Below, piece by piece: positions 11,601 to 23,600 of a stretch of 64,000 nt of DNA. Every line of letters starts with the position of its first letter. The stretch's first letter is position 1. Below the pieces are notes generated by a model that was not told where the DNA came from, ran no database searches, and saw nothing but the letters and a program-made list of their open reading frames with translations. The DNA is taken from the NCBI RefSeq assembly GCF_038443385.1, contig NZ_CP151726.1, forward strand, positions 2,790,001 to 2,854,000, written 5' to 3'. The translations under genes were made by a program, and so were the position numbers. This DNA comes from Stieleria varia (lineage in GTDB: Bacteria; Planctomycetota; Planctomycetia; Pirellulales; Pirellulaceae).

Positions 11601-14600
11601 GGAGCCAGCAACCCATTGTCTTGAATCGTGTAGGTGAACCCGTCCAACAGCGGGCTGCCATCTGGATTTTGCGGGTTGTCGCTGTTGAAATCGAGGTTCG
11701 GCGTGTAAATCACTTTCGTGATCGTGCCGTCGATCGCAAACTCAGCGGACAACACGCCGTTAGCGGTCGTTGCAACGTCGAACTCATTCGCTTTGCTGAT
11801 CGTCAGTCCGCCTGCCGTCACCGAGATGACTCGCAACAGGGGTGTTTGGTCTGACTCGTCCCACGGTGCGGACGGGATTGCCGGGTTCGCATGCCCCACC
11901 GATCCGACCAACAGATCGGCAGGATCAATTTCCAACGAATCGGGCTGCAGGACATTTCGTTCAAGTCCAACGAAACTTCTCGGCAACGAACCGGGAACAA
12001 ATCCCGGAGCATCATTGACCGGTTCAACGTTGATCGTCACGGTCGCAAAGGTCGCCAATGCGGCAGAGCTTCCGCTGTTGGCTTGTGTGCTGAGCCGATA
12101 GGTAAACGTGTCGACGCCGTAGAAATCGGTATTCGGAATGTAGGTAAAGTAGCCCTCGACCTCGTCCGTCACGATCAACGTACCATTGCTTGGCTGCTGC
12201 CCGACAAAGAATCGGGTGTCCAATAGCTGACCATTCACGTTGGCGTCGTTGAACAGTAAGTCGTTCTGCGCACTCACCGAATTGACCACCAACGTGGTGT
12301 CTTCGCGAGTTGTGTAGACATCTGGATTCGGAGTCGGCAGTGCCAGTGGAATCACCGAAACCAAGTAGTCTTCGACCTCACCGCCGACGGCCACGCCGCC
12401 CGGCAGGAGGTTGCCCGATGAACTCAAACGTACACGCATCCAAGTGTCGCCAGGGTCGGCTGTTGGATCCGAGATGACGGTCACATTGCGATCCCCATCA
12501 ACGACAGGGACATTGCGGGCGACCTGCTCGTCTTCATCAAAACGACCGTTCTGGTCAAAGTCGACCCAGATATCCAGCAATCCAGAGCCGGTTACGTGAA
12601 TCGGGATGGATGTTCCAGCGGGATCCAGCGGATTCAGGAAACCAACAACGTCCGACCTCGTGATGACCTGACCCTCAGGAGTTCCCGGTTGAACAAACAC
12701 GCGATAGCTGTTTGTTCCGTCGTTAAACACTCGTACAGGCACGCCGTCTTCGTCATCCACCGCAGTCAATGTCAAAATCGTGCCCGTCGCATCAAACGAC
12801 TGCAGAACCGCTTCGTCCACGACGTCAAAGTTGGCTCGAATGGCATCCGACAACTTCTTTGCGATGCTGCTCGATGGCTCACCGCTCGTGAACGTGACAG
12901 GGATGTTTCCAGACGTCGGGTTCGCCGTCGACTGAATCAATTGGAATGTTTTCGTCGTTCCGCCAATCGTTAACTGAACGGTCTCCCCACCAACCGGTGG
13001 AGCAGGCAGGACAGTGACACTGATCGCATTGCTCGCTACCGGGCGAACGTCGAAGACCACACCTGTGACGGTTGCTGAAAGACTCAGCGGCGTATCGTCT
13101 TGATTGATCGGCTGACCATCATTCTCGGTGTCTAGGTGCTCACCCAAACGCAGCGTGCTGGTTCCGGAATAGGTGTGCCGAGCACCGTTGTCAGCCAGCA
13201 CGGTTTGGTAGGACGGAGGCGCATCACCGTAGTCAAACACGACCTCAGGCATAATGATCGTGAATCGAGTTTCGTTGGTCACCCGTGTTTGCCGCACCGA
13301 ATTACCGGCCAAGTCGGCGATCGCAGGGACCACGTCCCCGATACTCGTCAACAATCCGCTGAAATCTCCCTGCACCAACGTTGCGTTGTTGATCAACAGC
13401 GTTCCACCACCAGGATTGAACGCTGCAATGGTCAGTCCCGATTGACGAATCGAGGTTTGCAAAGCCGAGGCAATCACGGCAGGTGAGACTTGTGGGCTCG
13501 GCAGGAACTCAACAGGAATTGCGCCGGGTGTCACTCCCGGTGCACCTGCCAATGTCAAACCGCTGCCATTGACGATCAGGGTGTCAACTTCCAGTCCGCC
13601 CAACACCACTCGGCCGCCACCAACGCCCTGTGCCTCGGTCAGTCCCAGGCTTTGCTGACCGACGGCAACCGCAATCGCTGCTGCGATTTGATCCGGGGTG
13701 TCAGCACGTGTGAAGGTGATCGGCAGGAAAGAAGGATCCGAAACGCCCAGGTCCGTCGTTAATTCAAAGGTTACCGATTCCGTACCAGAGGTGTACGTGA
13801 ATCCGTCACCATCGACAACTCCTCCGGCCTGTCCACTGAATGTGATGGCTGCCGCATTGGTTGTCACTGTATGACCGGCCAGCGTGCCCAGTTGAATCTC
13901 ATCGCCGCCAATGGCAACAGGAACCAAATCGAGAACAGCTTGCACTGTCGATGCCGAACCGGGATCGGTCGACGCCAACGCCGCCAGAATTGCATTGCGA
14001 ACACCTTGAATCGTGCCGGTGCTGGTCAGGTCAACACGGATATTGCCATTGGTCACGGATCCGTTCGTGTCGAACTCCAGGTTCCGCACCACACCTGTTG
14101 GCGAAGTGATGGTGAGCAAGTCTCCATCGTTGAACAATGCACTGGTTTCCGTCACTTTCAATTTCGTGGTTTGAGGCACCACGAGTGAAAATCCGCTATC
14201 GAACTCAAAGACGGATTGAACTCCCAGATCGTCTGTGATCACGACCTGGTTGCCATCGGCGATCTGATCACCACTGGGCAACGTGATCTCAATCCGCTCA
14301 TCATTGTTCAGCGTGATCTCGTAAACCGCATCCGGTCGCCAAATGCCCGTCAACGGCGTCAAACGAATCGTTCGGCTATTTCCGCTGTAGCCGAACACGT
14401 AATCCTGATCAGGGATCAATCGGATGCCGTCCTCGGTCAGAATCACCGTTTCGGTGTTCACCGTCAACGGATCAATTCCGGTGCCTGCGGGATCGTAGAG
14501 TTGGACTTCAAAAAACTCTACTGTTCCTTCGATCAAACGGACGAACGACTCATCGACGTCTCGATCGCCACCGTCGATTTGAAAACCAATCGAATCTTGT

Positions 14601-17600
14601 GGAGTCGTCAACGCTGCAGTTGGGACGGCAAAATCGGCGCGATCGATGGCCCCACGGTCGATGAAGACGTTGTCGCCGACACCGCCCGGCGTTTGCACTG
14701 CAGGATCATCCACACGTGGTTGACCATAGGCATCAAACTCGGGGGCGATGATCGGTGAACGTTCGATACCAGCGGGCTCTTTCACCGTATCAAAGTATTC
14801 TTCACGCTCATCTAATGAATCGAACGAGCTATCGATCACGTCAGAGCCAGCGGCCGGGATGTAAACTCCCAACGCTTGATTCTGGAACAACAGAACGGTA
14901 TCCGGGACAATGAACGACGAAGGCGAGATCCCGATGGTGGAGTCTGTGTTGTTGCGACGATACGCATTGCCACCCACCACAATTTCGCCGACCTGATTTC
15001 CGGCGACAGACAATCCCGTTTGAAATCCGGTGATGATGTTGTTCAACACCGTCGGGCTCGAGTTGCCACTGATGCGAATACCCTCACCAGAGCCTGTATT
15101 GACGACCGTGTTGTTGACAATACGCCCGAACGAAGCGGGTGACTCGATTTGCCCGTTCACGTTCACATCGCCACCGAAATCGATTCCGACCGAACCGGAT
15201 CCGCTGACCACGTTGTTGCTAATAACAACACCTGGAATCAAATCCTGCGTGTTCTGATTTCGTAGCAGCCGTGCTGATCCTGGCCGAGGCAATCCGTCAG
15301 GGGACAAATCTCCCGAGCCGGGCGTGAAGATCGCGCCGGACGGAACAAATGTATTGTTTGTCAACGTATCGCCGCGGCTACCGGGAACGGCAAGCACCCC
15401 AGCATTCGCTGAGTTCCGAATGAAGTTGCTCGAGATGATCAACTGCCCCTGGTCTTTGACTCGATTCACATCGGTGATTCCGAACTGATAGTCGACCATC
15501 AGCACATCGCGTGCGGGCACATTACCCGAGGCTGCCGTGGGTCGGACGGTCAACGCGTACTCACCGAAATCGATGTCGCGGTACCCCAAATTGTTGAATC
15601 CAAAGAAACCGGGGAACGTGATGAACGGCAAATCACCATTGTCCTGCAGGTTGATGAACCGTCCGTCCACCAATGGACGCAGGACATCGGACTGATTGGC
15701 CGCGATGGCATCAGCAGTCGCCTGCGCAATTTCGTCCGGACCATCGCCTGCATTCAACAGAATGACCGTATTGACCGTCACCAACGCAGGATTGGTGGTG
15801 TATTCATAGGTCACCTGTGACGGGCCAGCCTGCAAATTGAACGTCGTTCCGTCAAAGAACGCTGCGGATGCAAAACTGGGGATCTCCATGAACGAGTTGC
15901 CAAACAAACTCGCGCTGCTGACCACGACGTCGTAGTAGCCGTCTTGCGGAGCCATGAATTGCAAGAACGCACCATCCTCGTTTTCACCATTGGCTCGACT
16001 TGCTTCGAAGAGGCTCGACTGGCGTGCCCGATCCAATGTGAATCCAAACAGGTCTTCCGTCAGCACGTCGCCAGCGTCAAACACCGTGATGACCGGCAAG
16101 TCCAAAATCTCGCCGGCCTTGCTAAAGCCCTGCGTGTCGACATCGATGTCAACCGATTGACCGGCTTGCAAGTAAATGCGAACAGAATCGAAATCCTTTG
16201 ACGGATCCGACGCCAACACGACGGCACCATCCTGCAAATTGCTGATGCCCGTTCCCGTATTCACATAGTCACCGATCTTGCCGATACCGACCAAAGTGTC
16301 GACGCTACCATCAAAGTAGCCGGTCGGAGTCGAACGCGACAACTCATCGGCAAAGATGCCCGCAAACACAGCTTCTTCGTCTTGGAAAACGATCGGGATC
16401 TGACGCGATGTTTCTCGACCCTGAGAAGTCTCTGCATTGACCAAGTCCATCTTGATGAACCGGCCACCGGACGGGTTGATGACGATGTTGCTGCCGAACA
16501 GCTCCACACGATTGCCCGTGTTGGCCGCGCTTTCAAATCCATCGCTCGTTGCAGCAGTGATCTCCAGTACGTTCTGGGCTTGAGACGAATTGATCGCGTC
16601 ACGAACCGCACGGGCAACCAACGCCGGGTCAGGTGATGCCGGGTTGAATACAACCGGAACATTACCGGGTGCGTGATTGCCGTCCAGCGAACTGTCAAAC
16701 TCAAACGTTTTCGTCCTCCAGCCATCACTCAATACGAACGTGTCCCCGTCAAGCAGATCGGTGCCTGCGGGTGTGATCAATGTCACGGCGCCGTCAGCCA
16801 ATCGATCATTGGTATCAAACGATCGCCCCAACGCACTTTGCTCACCGAGTTCCAGATTGATGGGGAAGTAGTCTTGCTCGACACCGTACGAATCGCCGGT
16901 GCGGATCTCGAGGGAGTATGGCCCCAGCAGTGTTTCGTTCTGACGCTCGGGTTGAATGGCCGCCGGATGGGTATCCGGCAAAGTTTCCGGATTGAAAATG
17001 AACGACGTTTGGTCCGTCGTTGCGTTGATCACCATTTCTCCACGCTCGGCAAATCCAACAATGATGTCGTCGATGTAGACGCCCTGGACCTCATTGTTCA
17101 ACGCACCCTGCTGACGAATCTGACTGGTGCCAATGAACCCGGGCTGGTTCTCTCCGAACTCGTCACCGGGCAGCGGCGTGGTCGTCAATCCCGCACCACT
17201 GGCAATGTCGTAGCCCGAGATACCAAACGGTCCCTGATTACGTGGGGTCGCGTTGTAGAGTCGAATACGATCTCCGCCGTAGACCTTGTAAACATCGGAC
17301 TCCGTCAGATCGATGTCGGATACTTGGAATCGTCCAAAGCCTTCGACCAAGCCGATCTGCAGACGCTCAGCGACTTCTCGTGAACTCATCGAATTGTCGA
17401 TGATGATCGGCATCTCGGCAGCGTTGGTCGCTTGGTAGCTGACGATCAGCGAATTGGCACGGACAGAGAGCGATTGAGCGTTCAACAGCTGCAACTGATT
17501 TGGCCCGCTCAAGAACGCCTGGTAGGACTGAGGCAACTGGCTCAATACCGCCAGCGTCACTTCTGCAGCCGTGTCGGAGGCGTTGTAGACAATTTCGTTG

Positions 17601-20600
17601 CCAAGTCCGGTCGACGTCGCTGGCGTCACGAAACGGAATGTCGTCGCACCAGCGCCCGTGACGTCCTCTTTCGCAGTGATCGTCAATGTATCAAGCCCAT
17701 CACTGATCAGATTGCCACTGGGCAAGGTCAGAGGAATGGCCGATTCGTTGACCTCGCGTCCCGTTTCCAAAATTGCAGGTGGCGTTGCATCCAGGAAAGC
17801 GAACGCAGTCGGATTCAAAATATGAATTCCGTGGCCAAGCGGATCCAGGTAAGCATCCCACTGCGCAGACAAAGCGGTCAGGATCTGAGGAATCAAATCC
17901 AGCGCCGTGTCGGTGGTGTTGTAGAAGACCGGGATCGTCGGCGAGTTGGTCACCGTCTGCCCTTGACGAATGAACGTGATCGTTTCAAACGTCGGTCCAA
18001 AGAGTTGGATCGTCGAGCCGTTTCGAAGCTGGTTGCCGTCTGGAATATCCAGGTTCAGGATGAAGTTGTTGAGCAGCGACTGATTGGTCAGAGTCGATGC
18101 CGTGCTGGCCGTGTTGTCAACAACACTATTGGCGAGGAATCGTACGCCGGTCCCGAACACGGTATCCACGACCGCATCCTGCGCCGCAAGCTCTGCGGCC
18201 AGCCTGACAGCGACATCGTTGGCCGTGTCCGTATTGGTATAGAACACTTCGCCTGGGTTCGCCGCAGAGGCGGCGAACACGAATGTGATCGTTGTCGTGC
18301 CTGTACCAGTCACAACATCAATGGTCTGTCCATCGATCAACAAACTCGGATCAGGAACGATGACTTCTTGAGCCAGCTCAGAAACAGTTGCGATGTTAGA
18401 GAATGGAGATACTTCCGCACCCACGGCACCATAGATCAAGATGTCGGCACCATTGACAACCAAGTCGTAGTTTGGCCCCAGCACGCTGGCAACGCGCGAC
18501 GCGATCACATCCGCCGTTTCACTCTGCAGATAGTTGACGGTTCCCGGCGGACCAGGAATGGAGCTTTGGATGAACTCCAGTTCTACCAAGCCGTTGTCGT
18601 CTGAGATCGTCAGCGTCTCTGTGTTGAATAGCAAATTGCCGTCTGGAATGGTGATCCGTTTCGCGGGCGCGGGACCGACCCCAAGTTCTGTTCCTGGGAC
18701 ATTGCTTGTGACCGTCGCGGCAACGGAAATCGCATTTCCGCCAGCGTCATACGCGGATACTTCCAAAGGCAACACGGACAGCAATCGTTGCGCGATCGTC
18801 GCGACAGTATCGCCACCTTGGAATCGCACAATCCCTGGCACACTCGGCAACGGGCTGTCTTGGAATGTGACCGTCGTTGTCCCAAAGCGATGCTTGAAGG
18901 TTAACGTTTCGCCATTGACCAAATTGTCTCCGTCCGCAGGGACAATTCGCACACGAGATTCGTCAATCGCAAAGGGGTCGTTGACTCCAATCTGCGATGC
19001 TGCAGGGATCGTCGTGATGGTGACGTCAGAGTTGAGCAGCGTGATCAGGCCATTACCTTCATTCACCGCCTGGACTTGCGGAGAAATCAGCTTGACCAAA
19101 CGTTCAGCAATCACATCTGCCGATTCGCTCGCATCGAAAACGATCTCGCCAGGGGCTCCCGTTGAAACAATCACAAAGGTAAAGGTTTCATCGATCGCTC
19201 CGGCTCCGAATTGTGAGCGCAGCCTGATTTGATCGCCGGGCTGGATGGACGTTCCATCGGGAATGGACAACTGTCGGGCCCCGAGCGCGCTCTGACCGAA
19301 AACGAATCCCGAGTTGTCCGCCAGTCGCTGAACAAGCACTGGATTGGATCGTCCGATCGGAGCGGTTCCTGACACGGCCACGTCGCTCGCGGCCAGGAAA
19401 CTGACGCGTCCGCCGCCATTGTTCACCGCACCGGCGAACTGAGGCATTGCGGCAACCACTGCTGCGCCGACCTGAGCTTTCGTCATCGACGTGCTGAACT
19501 GAACGAAGCCTGGACCTGGCGGGGGAGTGTCGATGAATGTCAACGTGGCGACACCGTCGTCGGTCAAGACCGAGAATTGGTCGCCATTGCTCAGATGGAT
19601 ACCGGCAGGGAAAAGCAAGTCTTGGCCGACAATGTTCTCCAAGACGACCTGATTGTTGTCTTCGTCATCAAAGACAACTTGCTGATGATCCACCACCTCG
19701 TCGCCGTCCACTGCGACCAAGTCGATCGAACCAAAGTGCGACCGCATCGAACCGGACGTCGAGAAATCGAATCGAATTCGGGCTCGCTCACTGCCTGCGA
19801 GCGGAGACAGGTCGACACGCGCCTGACGCCAATTTCCACTGTCGTCGAACAACTCCTGCACAGGGACGTTGGTTTCATTGAAATAATCGTACTCGTCAGG
19901 AAACGCCAATTCACGGAAATCGTTGTTCGTCCCGAGCAGAATCCATTCGCCATCGTCGCCGGCACCGAAGACACGGAAACTGTCGTTCTGATTCCGAGCA
20001 TTTGCGCCGGTGGGGAAGTAATCGTCGTTGGCCTCAACTTCCATGAAGTAGCTGAAATACAAGGTCGGCTTATCAGCGGCGCTATACCCGTCCAGATTGA
20101 ATGGACGTGATACAACCGATCCGTGTGAACCACCCGGCGCCAACTCACTGAGCGGACTGTCATCAGCACGCGATAGCGTGTTCTGCGTTACCGTGTTGTT
20201 GATTTCAAAACCAAAGTACAGGCTGCTGCCACCGCCAATCGCCAAGTCCTCTCGACTGCGGTCAAACGTTTCCTGTATGCCGTGACCCGGATCGTTGAAT
20301 CGATCGCCCGTCTGGTGCCACGGATTTTCTTCCAATGGACTGAATGCGAGCCCGGTCGCTGGCAGGGAGTTGAATCCGAATGTATCTCCGGCGAACGTCA
20401 GCTCAACGGCATATCGACCCCCGTAAAACACATTGGCAGGCTGGATCTTACCATTGAGGTCGACCTCAGCCGCATACAACCATCCGTCGCTGGTGGTCAT
20501 GAACAATGTCTGACGAAGCTCACCATCCTCAATGGTCCTGGGGCCAAATGTCAGACCACTGAACTGCGGCACGCTCGAAAACGAAGACAACGCGTGCTCT

Positions 20601-23600
20601 GGATCAATGGGGACGACACCGTGAAACGTCGTTGGAATCACATTGGCGTAGCCGAATGCTGGTCCGGGTGGCGCCGCGATGTTGTCGGAGAAGCTAAAGG
20701 AGTGAATCCCACCTTGGTCCGTGGCGGCAAACAGAATGCCGAAGTTGTCCGGGTCGTAAGCGATGCCCTGAATGTCGCCACCGTCGCCACCTGTCGGAAA
20801 AATGAACCCCGTGTCGACGATACCCCATTCTCGGTCCACGGACGCAGGGCCATCACTCGTGTTGTACGGCACTGTTCCCGGAAACGTACGGTGAGCATTC
20901 GCGTTGGTGCTGCCGCGACTGGTCACTTGGCCGTTGCCGGTGTCGAACTCATACAGAATGTTTCGTGTCAACTCATCTGGAATCTCAAACCCGCGACCGT
21001 TATTGTCGCGGGTACCAATAATGAACCCTTGAGAGGTAGCCGCCAGCGGTTGTGTCTGGGTAACGTTCACGCCATCTGCAAGCGGGAATGCAACACCATT
21101 GATCAACAGCTGCGCATTGCCGTCGGCGGCCATGTCGTTGCCGTTCTGATTGGTGCTCTGGAAATCAACACCGTCATCGCCTTCATTCCTGGCGATACCA
21201 GTCGCTGTCGACAGGTTTAGCAAATTTCCTGTGTTTCCGTTGCTTGCGGCAACATTGGTCGGCGAAAGCCCGAACGAATACAGCTTGCCATCGATTCGTG
21301 TTGCCACGTCGTTGGTTGGCAAGGTCGACTGACCAATCAGTCGCTCCATCGTTCCTGTGAACGGGTTGAAACTCGTCAGCGTCGTATTGTTGTTACCGCT
21401 GATTCCGGTATCCAACGTTACGAACAGCCGCATATCATCCAACGTGTAGGGGACAATGGACTCCGAATCAAACGCAGGTTCGATGATGGGACGCTCCGCC
21501 GTGTAATTCAATACATCGTCCAGCGATACACTTTGACCCGGCAACAAAGAACCGATCGTATAATCATCCAGTGAATCATCGATGATTCGTCGAACCGAAT
21601 TGATCGGCATCAAACGGACGTTCGTATTCGCGGCGTTCGGATTAAAGAACTGTCCCAGGTCCGTAGGCACCGTTGCAGCGTTGCCGACGACGACAAAGTA
21701 CGTTCCCTCGGGCATCTCGACAGGACCGATGTAAGCGTCCAACGCACCGGCGGAGCCACCGGTCAAGTTCGCCGTGTCGACTCCCTGCAGCGGTCGGCCG
21801 TTGTCATCAGCAACGTTTGAATCCCGGCTATGCAGCACCAATCGCCCGCCAGAGTCGTAGACCGCGATCGACGTGTTGGGACGCCCCAGGCCGTCGGCGT
21901 AATCGATATCAAACGTTGTCGTAACGAATCGTCTTTCATTGTCAAAGACATCCGGTTCAATTTGCTGAGAAAACAAATCGATCTGGTAAACGTCGACATC
22001 CTCCAACCGTACATCTGCATCAATCGAATTGATGTTCCCGATGTTGCCCGTGACCACCAATGAGCCACGATCGGTTGTCATCAAGTTGCCCAACTGATCT
22101 GCGGTCGCGGGCGTCCAGTTCAGTCGATTGTTGGCTGCTTCCTGAACAAACTCATCACCACTCTGAGGATTGTTTGGTGTCGCATCGATCACCGTCGTGA
22201 AGTTCAAACTTTCGTTTGCATCTCCCACCAGCGGCGAGTGCAGTGGCGCGCTGTTGACTGTGATCGCATTGGTTGCAAAACGAATGTCTGCAAGCTGCAC
22301 CGTGGCTCCGGCTACCTCGTCGGCTTCACGCAATCGTACCGACAGTTGGTACTGTCCGGCACTCTTTCCGTTGGCAGTTCGGACGCGGATGTAGTACTGG
22401 TTCTCATCAACACTGGAACCATCCAAAATCACACGCATCCCCGCATCAAGCGGGTTGGGCGATTCGACGTTGCCCAAACCAAGTTGATACAGTGGTTGAA
22501 CGGTGCCGGGCGGCAAGGTACTGACCAAGAGCCCTGGATTTGTCGCTTCGTAGAACGAGTTATCGCTGCGGGCTTTGACCACGTCGTTGACATCGACCAA
22601 CTCAACCACGGTATCGAGCCCGACGCTGGTTTCATCGATGTCGATGTAGATCGCCGTGCCACCTCGCGCAGTGAAGCTATAGACGTCCTGGTCTTGAGGA
22701 GACGATAGTGTTCCGCGAACATTGAATCCGAGTCGCTGAGTTTCGTCGCCGGCGTACTCATGCTCGGCCAACGATCCGATCACCTGTGAATTGCGAGCCG
22801 TCGCGTTGGCAGCCCCCGCCGCCGGATTTGCCTGCTCACTCTCTAGTACATAGGCAACATTGCGATCATTGATATAGGTGTCCAGGACGATGCCTTCCCA
22901 GTCACCCGGCGACCCCGTTCCACCCTGTTGGCCGCCACCAGCTTGAGACACGATCGACGATATCAATACGTCGCCAAAGATGTCCGCAATCTGCGGGCTA
23001 CGTCCGATCTGCCGCAAGTCTCCCGTGACGCCGCCCGTCGCCTGAACCAACGGCAGATAGTCCGTCACGCTTCTACCGCCGGTCACTTGCCCACCAGGCT
23101 CCACCGTGAATCCTGGAGCATTGAGCAGATAAACGTCGTCATTATCGATCGCCAATCCGCCGGTGCCGGCATCATTGGAAACTTGAACGTCCAAGATACC
23201 TTGCAAGAAAATGCCTTCGGATTGCAACCGTGCGATGGTCGCACCTAAGGTCTGGTTTGCATCCACGACCGATCTGGGCTCATCCGTCGCCAGGATGATG
23301 AACTTGGCCGCGTCGGGGCGGAAGTTGTAGTTGTCCAGTGTGAAATTGATCCCGGCATAGCCGTCTTCCTGGAATCCGACGGTCACGAACTGGCTGGTCG
23401 CCGCAGCATAATCAGCCGCCGTTCCAAACAGACCGCCGCCGACCATGATCGATCGACCCAAGGTGTCCGCAGGCGTGAATGAACTGCTACCAAATCCAAC
23501 AGCTCCATATTGATTTCCACCAGCGGCTCCTACGCCAACTCCCGCCGCCAAGAGCCCCGCTTCGAGATCCAGAATGAACTGCGACGAGAACTGCTGAATC

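Noticed and set aside
17432-18604. A 390-codon plus-strand frame inside giant gene 2, and many shorter plus-strand frames across 1-47500
   Set aside because: They are antisense to strongly supported domains, lack recognisable domains, and are Arg/Gln/Ser-rich as expected for shadows of a GC-rich coding strand.
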